Source: Burkholderiales bacterium RIFCSPLOWO2_02_FULL_57_36 (lineage in GTDB: Bacteria; Pseudomonadota; Gammaproteobacteria; Burkholderiales; Burkholderiaceae_D). Taken from it: a stretch of DNA of 64,000 nucleotides. The notes beneath the pieces were generated by a model. The model did not search any database. It was not told where the DNA came from and was given only the letters and a program-made list of their open reading frames with translations. The position numbers and the translations under genes are program-made. This document shows, one piece after another, positions 50,536-58,684 of the stretch (position 1 is its first letter; every line of letters starts with the position of its first letter). The DNA lies in contig MESE01000012.1 in assembly GCA_001770855.1 (NCBI GenBank), forward strand, positions 22,044 to 86,043, given 5' to 3'.

Positions 50536-51429
50536 GTGGAATATGACGGGCGCTTGAATCACTATGTGCGGGAGCTTCATGCCGCCGGCACCAGCTATAC
50601 CGGCCTGATACTGAAGCTGGCGGTGGAGGAAGGCTACGCAATGCCGATGGCCCTGAGAATCGTTGATGCCGTATTGCGCAATGACGGTCAGGGGGGAATG
50701 CTGACTTACGACCCACCACGCGCTACGCGCCGCCTGCCTGCCGTCGATACCTCGTCAAAGCAATCGGTCCTTCATTTGTCCGACGCGGATGCGGCTATCA
50801 CCTTCGAGCAACTCGCGCCGCGAATTGTGGTGTTGGATAATTTCCTCTCCTCCCAGGAATGCGACGATCTGTGCGAGGAGGCCCTGCCGGTTTTTGCGCC
50901 TGCAAGGGTTGTGAACGACCGGGAGCACGCGGTTCATGCCGCTCATTTCCGCAGCAACGACACTGCGCATTTGCCGGCCGCGCAGTCGGCGCTCGTTCGG
51001 CGCATAGAAGCCCGCATAGAACAGTTGACCAACTGGCCCAGCGCTTGCTGCGAAACGCTTCAAGTGCAGCGTTATGTCAAAGGCCAGGAGTACCGACCGC
51101 ACAGCGATTTTTTCGACCAGGGCTCTGCGGCCCATGAAGCGGCCATGGCCCATGGCGGCCAACGCCTTGCGACGCTGATTCTTTACCTGAAGGAACCCGA
51201 TGCGGGCGGCGCCACTTACTTTGCGAACCTCGGAGTGAGAATCGCACCGCGAAAAGGAAGCGCGCTCTTTTTCACCTATCCCGACCCGGGGAGCAACAGC
51301 GGAACCATGCATGGCGGCGAAGCCATTCTGGCGGGTGAAAAGTGGATCGCCACCCAATGGTTTCGGGAGCGGGCGTGGAGAAACCCCCAGGCCGCCGATG
51401 CCATGCAAAGCCCCGTCCCGCACAGCTAG
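50536..51429 (+). CDS. Prolyl 4-hydroxylase-like Fe(II)/2-oxoglutarate oxygenase
   Basis: 297 residues from a GTG at 50536 (GGGGAG upstream). N-terminal 95 residues are helical and charged with sparse family likeness; then the P4H-type jelly-roll: RIVVLDNFLSSQECDDL, LQVQRYVKGQEYRPHSDFF with the iron ligands H189 and D191, LILYLKEPDAGGATYFANLG, GSALFFTYPD and the distal ligand H259 (TMHGGEAILAGEKWIATQWF) with the 2-oxoglutarate-binding K269. All catalytic residues are present. It hydroxylates a proline or other side chain, using oxygen. Upstream of and codirectional with a two-partner adhesin. The stop codon TAG is formed by the first bases of a palindromic element. Confidence 0.9.
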   Translation: MEYDGRLNHYVRELHAAGTSYTGLILKLAVEEGYAMPMALRIVDAVLRNDGQGGMLTYDPPRATRRLPAVDTSSKQSVLHLSDADAAITFEQLAPRIVVLDNFLSSQECDDLCEEALPVFAPARVVNDREHAVHAAHFRSNDTAHLPAAQSALVRRIEARIEQLTNWPSACCETLQVQRYVKGQEYRPHSDFFDQGSAAHEAAMAHGGQRLATLILYLKEPDAGGATYFANLGVRIAPRKGSALFFTYPDPGSNSGTMHGGEAILAGEKWIATQWFRERAWRNPQAADAMQSPVPHS

Positions 51430-51587
51430 TAGTCAGTCAGGTTGAATTGGCGGAGAAGAAATTGATGGATTTTTTCGTCTGGCAAGGCGTGAGGAGGCCG
51501 CATGGCGAGCCATGCAACGACGAGCAACGACGCCAGGCGGAAAAAGACGCGATTTATTCCTGCCGATTCAGCCTGACTGACTACTAG
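51426..51587. mobile_element. 162-bp palindromic MITE-like element with CTAG ends
   Basis: Left end CTAGTAGTCAGTCAGG and right end CCTGACTGACTACTAG are perfect 16-bp inverted repeats; the likeness goes on inward (GTTGAAT / ATTCAGC) and with gaps through the whole unit to a central GCATGGC / GCCATGC. It has no gene. It fills nearly the whole gap between the hydroxylase and the adhesin and would form a long hairpin in RNA. It could be a non-autonomous transposon remnant or a structural RNA element. Confidence 0.75.
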
Positions 51588-51617
51588 AGCCATTGAGAAA
51601 AACAACGAGGATCAAAC

Positions 51618-54600
51618 ATGAATTGCACTTACCGCATTGTCTGGAGCCAGGTTAGCAACACATGGATTGCCGTTGCTGAAAACGCGCGTGGACGCGGCAA
51701 GTCGACAACCGGCCCCCGGCTGGTAGCCGCCGCCCTGGCGCTGGCCGGCGTTTCGTGGGGGATGCCATCGGCCTATGCCGCCAGCGCTGCAGATGCGGCG
51801 GTGTCGGCCGGCAGCGGCCATATTTCCACGGTGGGGAACACCACCACCATCAACCAGGCCAGTCAGCGCCTGGCGATCGACTGGACCAGCTTGTCCACAC
51901 GGGCCAATGAGGCGCTGGTGTTCAGCCAGCCCAACGCGCAGGCCATCGCGTTGAACCGCATCATCGGCAGCAGTCCGAGCGAGTTGCTGGGCAGCCTGAC
52001 GGCCAACGGCCAGGTGTTTATTCTGAACCCGAATGGTGTGCTGTTTGGCGCCGGCTCTCAGGTCAATGTGGGCGGCCTTGTAGCCTCGACCTTGAGCATG
52101 AGCAACGCCGACTTCATGGCCGGCAACCATGTGTTCAGCAACAACGGCGCGGCCGGCTCGGTCGTCAACCAGGGCACCTTGAACGCAGTATCCGGCGGTT
52201 ACCTGGCCTTGCTTGCACCCGAAGTGCGCAACGAAGGCGTGATGAGCGCCAGCCTGGGCACGGCGCTTCTCGCTGCCGGCGACAAGGTCACCCTGAACCT
52301 CGACAACGGCAGCCTGATCGGCTACAGCATCGATCAGGGCGCGATCAATGCGCTGGTGGAAAACAAGCAGTTGATCCGGGCCGACGGCGGCCAGGTGCTG
52401 ATGTCGGCCAAGGCGCTCGACCAGCTGAGCACGGCCGTCGTCAACAACACCGGCGTCATCGAAGCGCGCACGGTGCAGAACAAAAACGGCCGCATCATGC
52501 TGATGGGCGACATGGATGTCGGCACGGTCACCGTCGGGGGCACTCTGGACGCCTCGGCACCCAATGGCGGTGACGGCGGCTTCATCGAGACCTCGGCGGC
52601 GCATGTCAACGTCGCCGATACTGCCCGTATCACGACCCGGGCCGAAGCCGGCAAGACCGGGCAATGGCTGATTGATCCCTTCGATTTTGTGGTTGCATCC
52701 GCCGGCGGCAACATGACCGGCGCAGCACTCGGCAGCCAGCTGGAAAATAACAACGTCACCCTGACCACCACCGCAGGCAACACGGGCACCGACGGTGACC
52801 TGAGCATCAATGATGCCGTGGCATGGTCCGCCGCCAACACGCTCACGCTGATCGGCGAACGTGATGTCAATGTGAACGCCAACCTCACTTATTCGGGCAG
52901 CGGCACGACTGGAGTGACCGTGCAGGCAGTGCGCGACATCAATGTCGGCGCCGACGTCGCCATCACCTCAACCGGCACGGGCGCATTGCCCGTGGTATTC
53001 GGCGGCCCGGTGGTAGGCGAAGCTGCGGGAGGCAACATCAACATGGGCAGCGGTTCGTCGATTGCCACAAGCGGCGGCGATGTGAGCTTCAAGGCCAATG
53101 CCATCAAGCTGGCGGGCGCCAGCGTTGCGGCAGCGGGCGGCAATATTGCCATGGCGGCAGCCGGCACCAGCGCTTCTCACTCGCTTGAAATCACCAACGA
53201 CGGTGCCACCCGTTCGAACGTCGCCACCACCGGTGCCGGCACCATCAGCCTCAGCGGCCACCTGACCGGCGGCGGCGCCAGCGCCACCGGCGGGTCGGCG
53301 GGCGGCCTGGTCGTGACGAATTCCAGCATCACCAGCGATACCGGGGCCATCAGCATCACGGGTACCGTTAGCGGGGCTTCGACCGGCAGCCTGCTGGAGC
53401 GCGGCTTCCGCCTCGATTCCGGGGCCCTCGTCACGAGCGCCGGCAACATCAGCCTGACGGGCGTGGTCAGCGGCACCCAGGCCCTGAATCCACCCATGGG
53501 CATCCTCAGTAGCGCGGCCGGCGAGTTGGCCGGCGGCGGCATCGTGTCCAGCACCGGCGGGAACGTGATGCTCTCGGGCACGTTCAACAACGGCTGGCAT
53601 TACTACGATCCCACCGGCTTGGTGGTCGGGGGGAAAGTGCAGTCCGGTGCGGCCGGCAAGGTCACGCTCAGCGCATTGGCCACCGTGGGCGTCGTTCAGG
53701 GCGGTGGGAACTTCAGCGGCGGCGGCACAGGCCTCTTTACCGGGGCTTCGTCCGAAATCGTTGCCGGGACGGGCGGACTGGATATCACGGGCGAGGTGCG
53801 CTCTTCAAGCACGTCTACCAACCTGAGCGGCGTCTCACTCGCCGGCACTGCCAGTTCTACAGGCAATATTGTGGTCACTGGCATTTCCAGTGCTCCGTCT
53901 GCCAGCGGGGTCAGGGCACTGGCGCTGCAGGGCACCTTGACTGGCTTGGGTACGGCCACCATCACCCTCAAGGGTTCGGGCGTTCCCGCCCCTGCACCCG
54001 CGTCGTCTTCTGACATCATCGTGCAAGGCACCACGGTCAGCACGGCCGGCGGGCAGATCAACCTGATTGGCGACCGGATAAAGATTGAGAGCGCCATCAA
54101 TTCAGGTAGCGGCCGGACGGTGATTACGCCTGTAACGACGGGGCGGGAGATCACCCTTAACGCGCTTAACACCGGCGGGGGCAATGAAATGTGGGGGCTC
54201 AACCTGTCGCATAGCGAACTCAACCTGATTACGGCCTCGGTGCTGCAGCTGGGCGGCGGTGCTTACAGGGGCGACATTTCCATCGGCAATGGTTTCACCA
54301 CCACCACAATGACATCCACGCCGGCGCTGAGCCTGGTCACTACCGGCCGCATTACCCAGACAGCAGGCTTGACTGTCAATAGTCTCAAAGCCGTTGGTTC
54401 TTCTGTCACGCTAACCAATACCAATAACCAGATCAGTAACATCAGCGGCATCGCAACCAGCGGTTCATTTCAAGCTGCAAGCGCCAGCGGGCTTACGGTC
54501 GGCACGGTTGACGGCGTCTCCGGCATTAACTCCGCCGGCAAAGTACTGGTGCGGACCACCGGTGCGAGCGCAGACCTGACGCTTGACAGCGCGGTCACTG

Positions 54601-56375
54601 CGGCCAGCACGGCGAATGACGCGCTAGTGCTGGTCGCAGGGCGTAACTTCATCAACAACGTCGGCGCCGCTGCCCTGCAAATCCCGGGTACAGCGCGCTG
54701 GCAGGTCTGGTCTGCAAACCCGGCGAATGACAGCCGCAACAACCTGGACTATGACTTCAAGCAATACAACGCCAGTTACGGGACTACCACTGTGGCACAG
54801 TCCACCGGCAATGGTGTTTTCTACACGCTGGCGCCCACGATTACATCGGCCTTGACGGGGACAGTCAGCAAAACGTATGACACCGCCACAGCGGCTACAT
54901 TGACCACCGCCAATTTTTCGGCGGCTGCAGGGGCCGTGGATGGCGACACCGTCATCCTCAATACATCTACCACCGGCACTTACGACAACAAAAATGCAGG
55001 CACGGGCAAGACGGTTACCGCTACCGGTGTGAGCATTGCCAGCACGACCAACGGTGCAAAGAACGTCTATGGATATACCTTAGGCAGCGCCAGCGGGAAC
55101 GTAGGCACGATCACTCAAGCGAGCCTGGCCGTGAGCGGTATCGGTGCAGCAGACAAAGTCTACGACGCCAGCACCTCGGCAGCACTCACAGGCACAGCCG
55201 CGATCAGTGCTTTAGGCAGCGATGTGGTGACCGTTGGCGGAACAGGCGTTGGGGCCTTCGCAGACAAGAATGTCGGCACTGCGAAAGCCGTAGCCGTGAG
55301 CGGCTATACATTGAGCGGGGCTGATGCAGGCAACTATGCCTTGATCCAGCCTGCAGGCCTGACAGCCAATATCACGCCCAAGGCGCTTGGCTACAGCACC
55401 ACGGCCTCAGACAAGACTTATGACGGCAACACGACGGCCGTTGCAACCCTCAGTGGTCTCACCGGCTTGATTGGTAGCGAAACAGTCACGGTAAGCAATA
55501 CGGGGGCTACTTTCAACAGCAAAGACGTGGCGAGCGCCAACCTGGTCACCGTGAATTCAGTCACATTGGCTGACGGTGCCAATGGCGGCCTGGCAAGCAA
55601 CTACAGCATTGCCAGTGGCGGCACGGCTACTGCCGGCATCACGGCCAAGGCGCTTGGCTACAGCACTACCGCCGCCAACAAGATCTACGACGGCACGACC
55701 AGCGCCACGCTCGGCGGAGTCTTGAACGGCGTGGTCAGCGGCGACACCGTCGCGTTGAGCCAGAGCGGCACGTTCAGCGACAAGAACGCCGCCACCGGCA
55801 AGACGGTCAGCTATACCAGCAGCCTCTCGGGCAGCGATGCCGGCAACTATGTGCTCACATCGAGCAGCGGCACGACCACGGCCGACATCACGCCAGCCCT
55901 CCTGACGGTCGCCGCCAATTCGGCCCACAAGTTCTATGACGGGGTGGCCTATGTCGGCAACAACGGCGTGGCGATCAGCGGCCTGGTCAATGGCGAAACC
56001 GTGGCGGACCTATCCGGTTCCCTCGGCTACGGCGGGTCGTCGCAGGGCGCCATCGGCATCGGGGACTACGCGATCACGCCAGGCGGATTGAGCAGCACCA
56101 ATTACCAAATGGACTTCGTCGATGGCGCGCTCACCATCAAGCCGCTCAGCCAGACGAGCGCCGCATTGGGCGGCTCCGCCCTGGAGCCCGCCTATGACTC
56201 GGCGCGGCAAACCGTTGCCGTCAATCGGTCTGGGCTGGATACCAAGGTCCCTGAAACATCTACCCTCGGCGCCGCCGGCAACAGCTCCGGCAACGGGCGC
56301 ATTGAAGACATCACGCCGCGCTTGAACCTTGCCGGTTGCGGTATGGCTATGCCTGCCCCAAGCGATTGCCAATGA
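51618..56375 (+). CDS. TpsA-type filamentous adhesin (two-partner secretion) with YDG repeats
   Basis: 1585 residues. An extended signal (ESPR) MNCTYRIVWSQVSNTWIAVAE with RGRGKS, hydrophobic core to about 54 (SAYA). TPS domain at 58-310 with the NPNGVLFG motif. Then a beta-helical adhesin body with Gly/Ser/Thr-rich repeats, and from about 1075 to 1530 YDG/MBG-like repeats (SKTYD, DKVYD, DKTYDGNT, NKIYDGTT, HKFYDG). The C-terminus ends AGCGMAMPAPSDCQ: two Cys, ten apart, as in the disulfide anchor of Haemophilus HMW1. I see no other Cys in the passenger. ACGAGGA precedes the ATG, and tpsB overlaps the stop. Works at the cell surface in adherence or biofilm. Confidence 0.93.
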   Translation: MNCTYRIVWSQVSNTWIAVAENARGRGKSTTGPRLVAAALALAGVSWGMPSAYAASAADAAVSAGSGHISTVGNTTTINQASQRLAIDWTSLSTRANEALVFSQPNAQAIALNRIIGSSPSELLGSLTANGQVFILNPNGVLFGAGSQVNVGGLVASTLSMSNADFMAGNHVFSNNGAAGSVVNQGTLNAVSGGYLALLAPEVRNEGVMSASLGTALLAAGDKVTLNLDNGSLIGYSIDQGAINALVENKQLIRADGGQVLMSAKALDQLSTAVVNNTGVIEARTVQNKNGRIMLMGDMDVGTVTVGGTLDASAPNGGDGGFIETSAAHVNVADTARITTRAEAGKTGQWLIDPFDFVVASAGGNMTGAALGSQLENNNVTLTTTAGNTGTDGDLSINDAVAWSAANTLTLIGERDVNVNANLTYSGSGTTGVTVQAVRDINVGADVAITSTGTGALPVVFGGPVVGEAAGGNINMGSGSSIATSGGDVSFKANAIKLAGASVAAAGGNIAMAAAGTSASHSLEITNDGATRSNVATTGAGTISLSGHLTGGGASATGGSAGGLVVTNSSITSDTGAISITGTVSGASTGSLLERGFRLDSGALVTSAGNISLTGVVSGTQALNPPMGILSSAAGELAGGGIVSSTGGNVMLSGTFNNGWHYYDPTGLVVGGKVQSGAAGKVTLSALATVGVVQGGGNFSGGGTGLFTGASSEIVAGTGGLDITGEVRSSSTSTNLSGVSLAGTASSTGNIVVTGISSAPSASGVRALALQGTLTGLGTATITLKGSGVPAPAPASSSDIIVQGTTVSTAGGQINLIGDRIKIESAINSGSGRTVITPVTTGREITLNALNTGGGNEMWGLNLSHSELNLITASVLQLGGGAYRGDISIGNGFTTTTMTSTPALSLVTTGRITQTAGLTVNSLKAVGSSVTLTNTNNQISNISGIATSGSFQAASASGLTVGTVDGVSGINSAGKVLVRTTGASADLTLDSAVTAASTANDALVLVAGRNFINNVGAAALQIPGTARWQVWSANPANDSRNNLDYDFKQYNASYGTTTVAQSTGNGVFYTLAPTITSALTGTVSKTYDTATAATLTTANFSAAAGAVDGDTVILNTSTTGTYDNKNAGTGKTVTATGVSIASTTNGAKNVYGYTLGSASGNVGTITQASLAVSGIGAADKVYDASTSAALTGTAAISALGSDVVTVGGTGVGAFADKNVGTAKAVAVSGYTLSGADAGNYALIQPAGLTANITPKALGYSTTASDKTYDGNTTAVATLSGLTGLIGSETVTVSNTGATFNSKDVASANLVTVNSVTLADGANGGLASNYSIASGGTATAGITAKALGYSTTAANKIYDGTTSATLGGVLNGVVSGDTVALSQSGTFSDKNAATGKTVSYTSSLSGSDAGNYVLTSSSGTTTADITPALLTVAANSAHKFYDGVAYVGNNGVAISGLVNGETVADLSGSLGYGGSSQGAIGIGDYAITPGGLSSTNYQMDFVDGALTIKPLSQTSAALGGSALEPAYDSARQTVAVNRSGLDTKVPETSTLGAAGNSSGNGRIEDITPRLNLAGCGMAMPAPSDCQ

Positions 56376-58126
56376 TGAAACTTGTTTGCTCTTTCTCGAA
56401 CTCCCGGCCAGACTCCACCATGACTTTTTCCGTTCATCCTGCCAAGGCGCCAGTTTGCCGCGCCCGGGCCATTGCGTTGACGGTGGCGCTCCTGTATAGC
56501 GCCGGCAGCGCGGCCCAGAGCGCGCCGAACGCCGGCCAGATCCTGCGCGAGCTGCAAGCGCCCGTCGATCTGGCGCCGCCGAAGTCCGCGCGGCCGCTGC
56601 AAAGCGGGGAGCAGCCAGCGGGCACGCCGCCAGGCGGCGATGTCAGCTTTACGGTCAAGACGATTCGCATCAGCGGCAACGCGGTCATTCCCGACGAAAC
56701 ACTGCATGCGCTGGTGGCCGGTCTGGAAGGATCGACGCACACGCTAAATGACCTGCATGCGGCCGCCGCGCGCATCACCGCCTATTACCGCCAGCAAGGC
56801 TATCCGGTCACGCGCGCTTATCTGCCTGCGCAAGAAATCACGGATGGTGACATAACGATTGCCGTGATCGAAGGGCGGATCGGCGCGTACAGGTTGAAGA
56901 ACCAGTCGCGTCTGTCGGATGCGCGGGCCGGCGCATATCTGGAAACGGCCAAAGATGGCGAGGTGATTCGCACGGCACAGATCGATCGCGGCCTGCTGCT
57001 CTTGAACGATACCCCCGGTGTCGGCACTGCCCGCGCGACCTTGCAGCCGGGCGCGAGCGTCGGCACCTCCGATCTGGTGGTGGAGCTGACACCGGGCGCC
57101 GCCTACAGCGGCAGTGTCAACCTCGACAATTACGGCAACCGCTATGTCGGCGAATACCGCCTTGGCGGTACGCTTAACATCAACAGCCCGCTGCGGATCG
57201 GAGACGTGTTGTCGCTCAATGTGCTCAGCAGCGGCAAGGGCCTGAACTACGGACGGGTGGCGTACCAGTTGCCGATCGGCAGCGACGGCTTGCGGCTGGG
57301 CGCTGCCTATTCCGACGCGGTCTACAAGCTGGGCAAGGAATTCGAGACGCTCGATGCACACGGCAAGGCGCGCAGCGCCAGCGTATTTGCCGCCTATCCT
57401 TTCATCCGTAGCCAGCAGAGCAACCTGAACGGCATCATCAGCCTGGAGCAGAAGGATTTGAGCGATAGCGTGGATGCGACGCTCACGACAACCGGCAAGC
57501 GCGCGAAGCTCGCGGCAATCGGTTTACAGGGCACGCACTATGATGGTCTGGGCGGTGGCGGTTTCACCAGTGCGAGCCTGACGGCAACCTTCGGCAAGCT
57601 CGATATCCTGTCACCGTCGGCATTGGCCATCGATGCGGTGTCGGCGCAAACCAACGGCGGCTACGAGCGCATTGCGTATAGCCTGAGCCGCTTGCAAAAG
57701 CTGACCGACGCGACTTCCCTGGCTCTTTCGATCTCCGGCCAGGAAGCCGGCAAGAACCTGGATTCGTCGGAAAAGTTTTCCTTGGGCGGCGCCCTCGGCG
57801 TGCGCGCCTATCCGCAAGGCGAAGGCAGCGGCGACGAAGGCTATCTGGCGACCGCCGAGCTGCGCTATGCGCTTCCGGCATCGAGTCTGGGGCCGATGCA
57901 GCTGACCGGCTTTATCGATCACGGCAGCACGCGGATCAACCACACGCCGTTTGCCGCGGGTGACAACACGCGGCGCCTGTCGGGAGCGGGGATAGGTTTT
58001 ACCTGGAATGCACCGGGCAACGTGATCGTGCGCGCCACCGTGGCGTGGAAGCTGGGGTCGGCCTTGCCGATGTCGGATGTCGACCGCTCGCCGCGGGCAT
58101 GGGTGCAGGGCACCAAATATTTCTGA
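56372..58126 (+). CDS. TpsB outer membrane transporter (ShlB/FhaC/HecB family)
   Basis: 584 residues from the ATG at 56372, which overlaps the tpsA stop; an ATG at 56420 is an alternative with a neater signal peptide (ARAIALTVALLYSAGSAA). Plug helix/linker region, POTRA domains at about 95-230 (VKTIRISGNAVIPDETLHAL; YRQQGYPVTRAYLPAQEITDGDITIAVIEGRIG), then a 16-strand beta barrel ending in Phe (VQGTKYF). The loop-6 motif reads VRAYPQGEGSGDEG (VRGYP in FhaC). Recognises the TPS domain of the adjacent adhesin and exports it. Confidence 0.93.
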   Translation: MMKLVCSFSNSRPDSTMTFSVHPAKAPVCRARAIALTVALLYSAGSAAQSAPNAGQILRELQAPVDLAPPKSARPLQSGEQPAGTPPGGDVSFTVKTIRISGNAVIPDETLHALVAGLEGSTHTLNDLHAAAARITAYYRQQGYPVTRAYLPAQEITDGDITIAVIEGRIGAYRLKNQSRLSDARAGAYLETAKDGEVIRTAQIDRGLLLLNDTPGVGTARATLQPGASVGTSDLVVELTPGAAYSGSVNLDNYGNRYVGEYRLGGTLNINSPLRIGDVLSLNVLSSGKGLNYGRVAYQLPIGSDGLRLGAAYSDAVYKLGKEFETLDAHGKARSASVFAAYPFIRSQQSNLNGIISLEQKDLSDSVDATLTTTGKRAKLAAIGLQGTHYDGLGGGGFTSASLTATFGKLDILSPSALAIDAVSAQTNGGYERIAYSLSRLQKLTDATSLALSISGQEAGKNLDSSEKFSLGGALGVRAYPQGEGSGDEGYLATAELRYALPASSLGPMQLTGFIDHGSTRINHTPFAAGDNTRRLSGAGIGFTWNAPGNVIVRATVAWKLGSALPMSDVDRSPRAWVQGTKYF

Positions 58127-58223
58127 GGCCGATGTCGCCTTTCATTTGTTGTCCGGTTGACAGGCGAATCGACTTGCTTGTTTCCGCTCTTTCTGGAAGC
58201 ACGAAACAGCCCGTGTTCCGTAT

Positions 58224-58358
58224 TAATAAAAACGTAAAGTCATTTGTCGTCTAAGCTTCTTACACTTTATGGCTGTCCTTTTGACTCTATGAAATAGAAA
58301 CGTAAATACCGCGTGATTTCTTCCAGTTTCTGACTACCAAAATAATAAAAACGTAAAG
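58224..58358. repeat. Direct repeats TAATAAAAACGTAAAG
   Basis: The 16-base sequence TAATAAAAACGTAAAG occurs exactly at 58224-58239 and 58343-58358, and a variant (ATAGAAACGTAAA) at 58294-58306 on the same strand. They lie just after the tpsB gene in an AT-rich patch. Possible protein-binding boxes, or a remnant of a repeated element; no meaning is established. Confidence 0.55.
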
Positions 58359-58562
58359 CCGCATTTCAAGTTAAACAAGCCTAGGAATCTGTCGGAATTT
58401 TCAAGGCTACTTTTGGATTCCCGCCGAATGCTGCTGGAACGACACAGCATGGTGCAGGCTCCGCTTGCAAGCGTGCCGCCACCCGCACAAAATCCGGAAG
58501 AACCAAACATTTTTTCATTTTTGCCGGGTGCTTGCATCGCGTTCAGTCCGGCTTTACCCTCT

Positions 58563-58606
58563 GACCTTGCCAGTGAAGACGCGCCGCGGTCTCCATTGGC
58601 AAGGTC
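58563..58606. repeat. 10-bp inverted repeat after the FhaB-like gene
   Basis: GACCTTGCCA and TGGCAAGGTC with a 24-base GC-rich loop that can pair partly inside itself. About 80 bases beyond the stop of the leftward FhaB-like gene. No U-tract follows, so only a possible 3' hairpin. Confidence 0.45.
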
Positions 58607-58684
58607 GGCGGGCAGAGGAAACCACCTCTCGGCTCTTCGCAACTACGTTGGGGTTTTCCTTCCGAAGAACCGCCCGGTGGATTT

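Larger units (their letters stand above)
58127..58684. other. Intergenic region between convergent adhesin genes
   Basis: No gene. The left part is AT-rich and contains the repeats listed below; the right part (58400-58680) is GC-rich and carries a 10-bp dyad. A plus-strand frame of 166 codons starting at 58413 is Ala/Pro-rich, overlaps the end of the FhaB-like gene, and is rejected. Confidence 0.5.

Noticed and set aside
52889..54451. Several minus-strand frames inside the adhesin gene
   Set aside because: Shadows of the Gly/Ala/Ser/Thr repeats; no start sites or domains.
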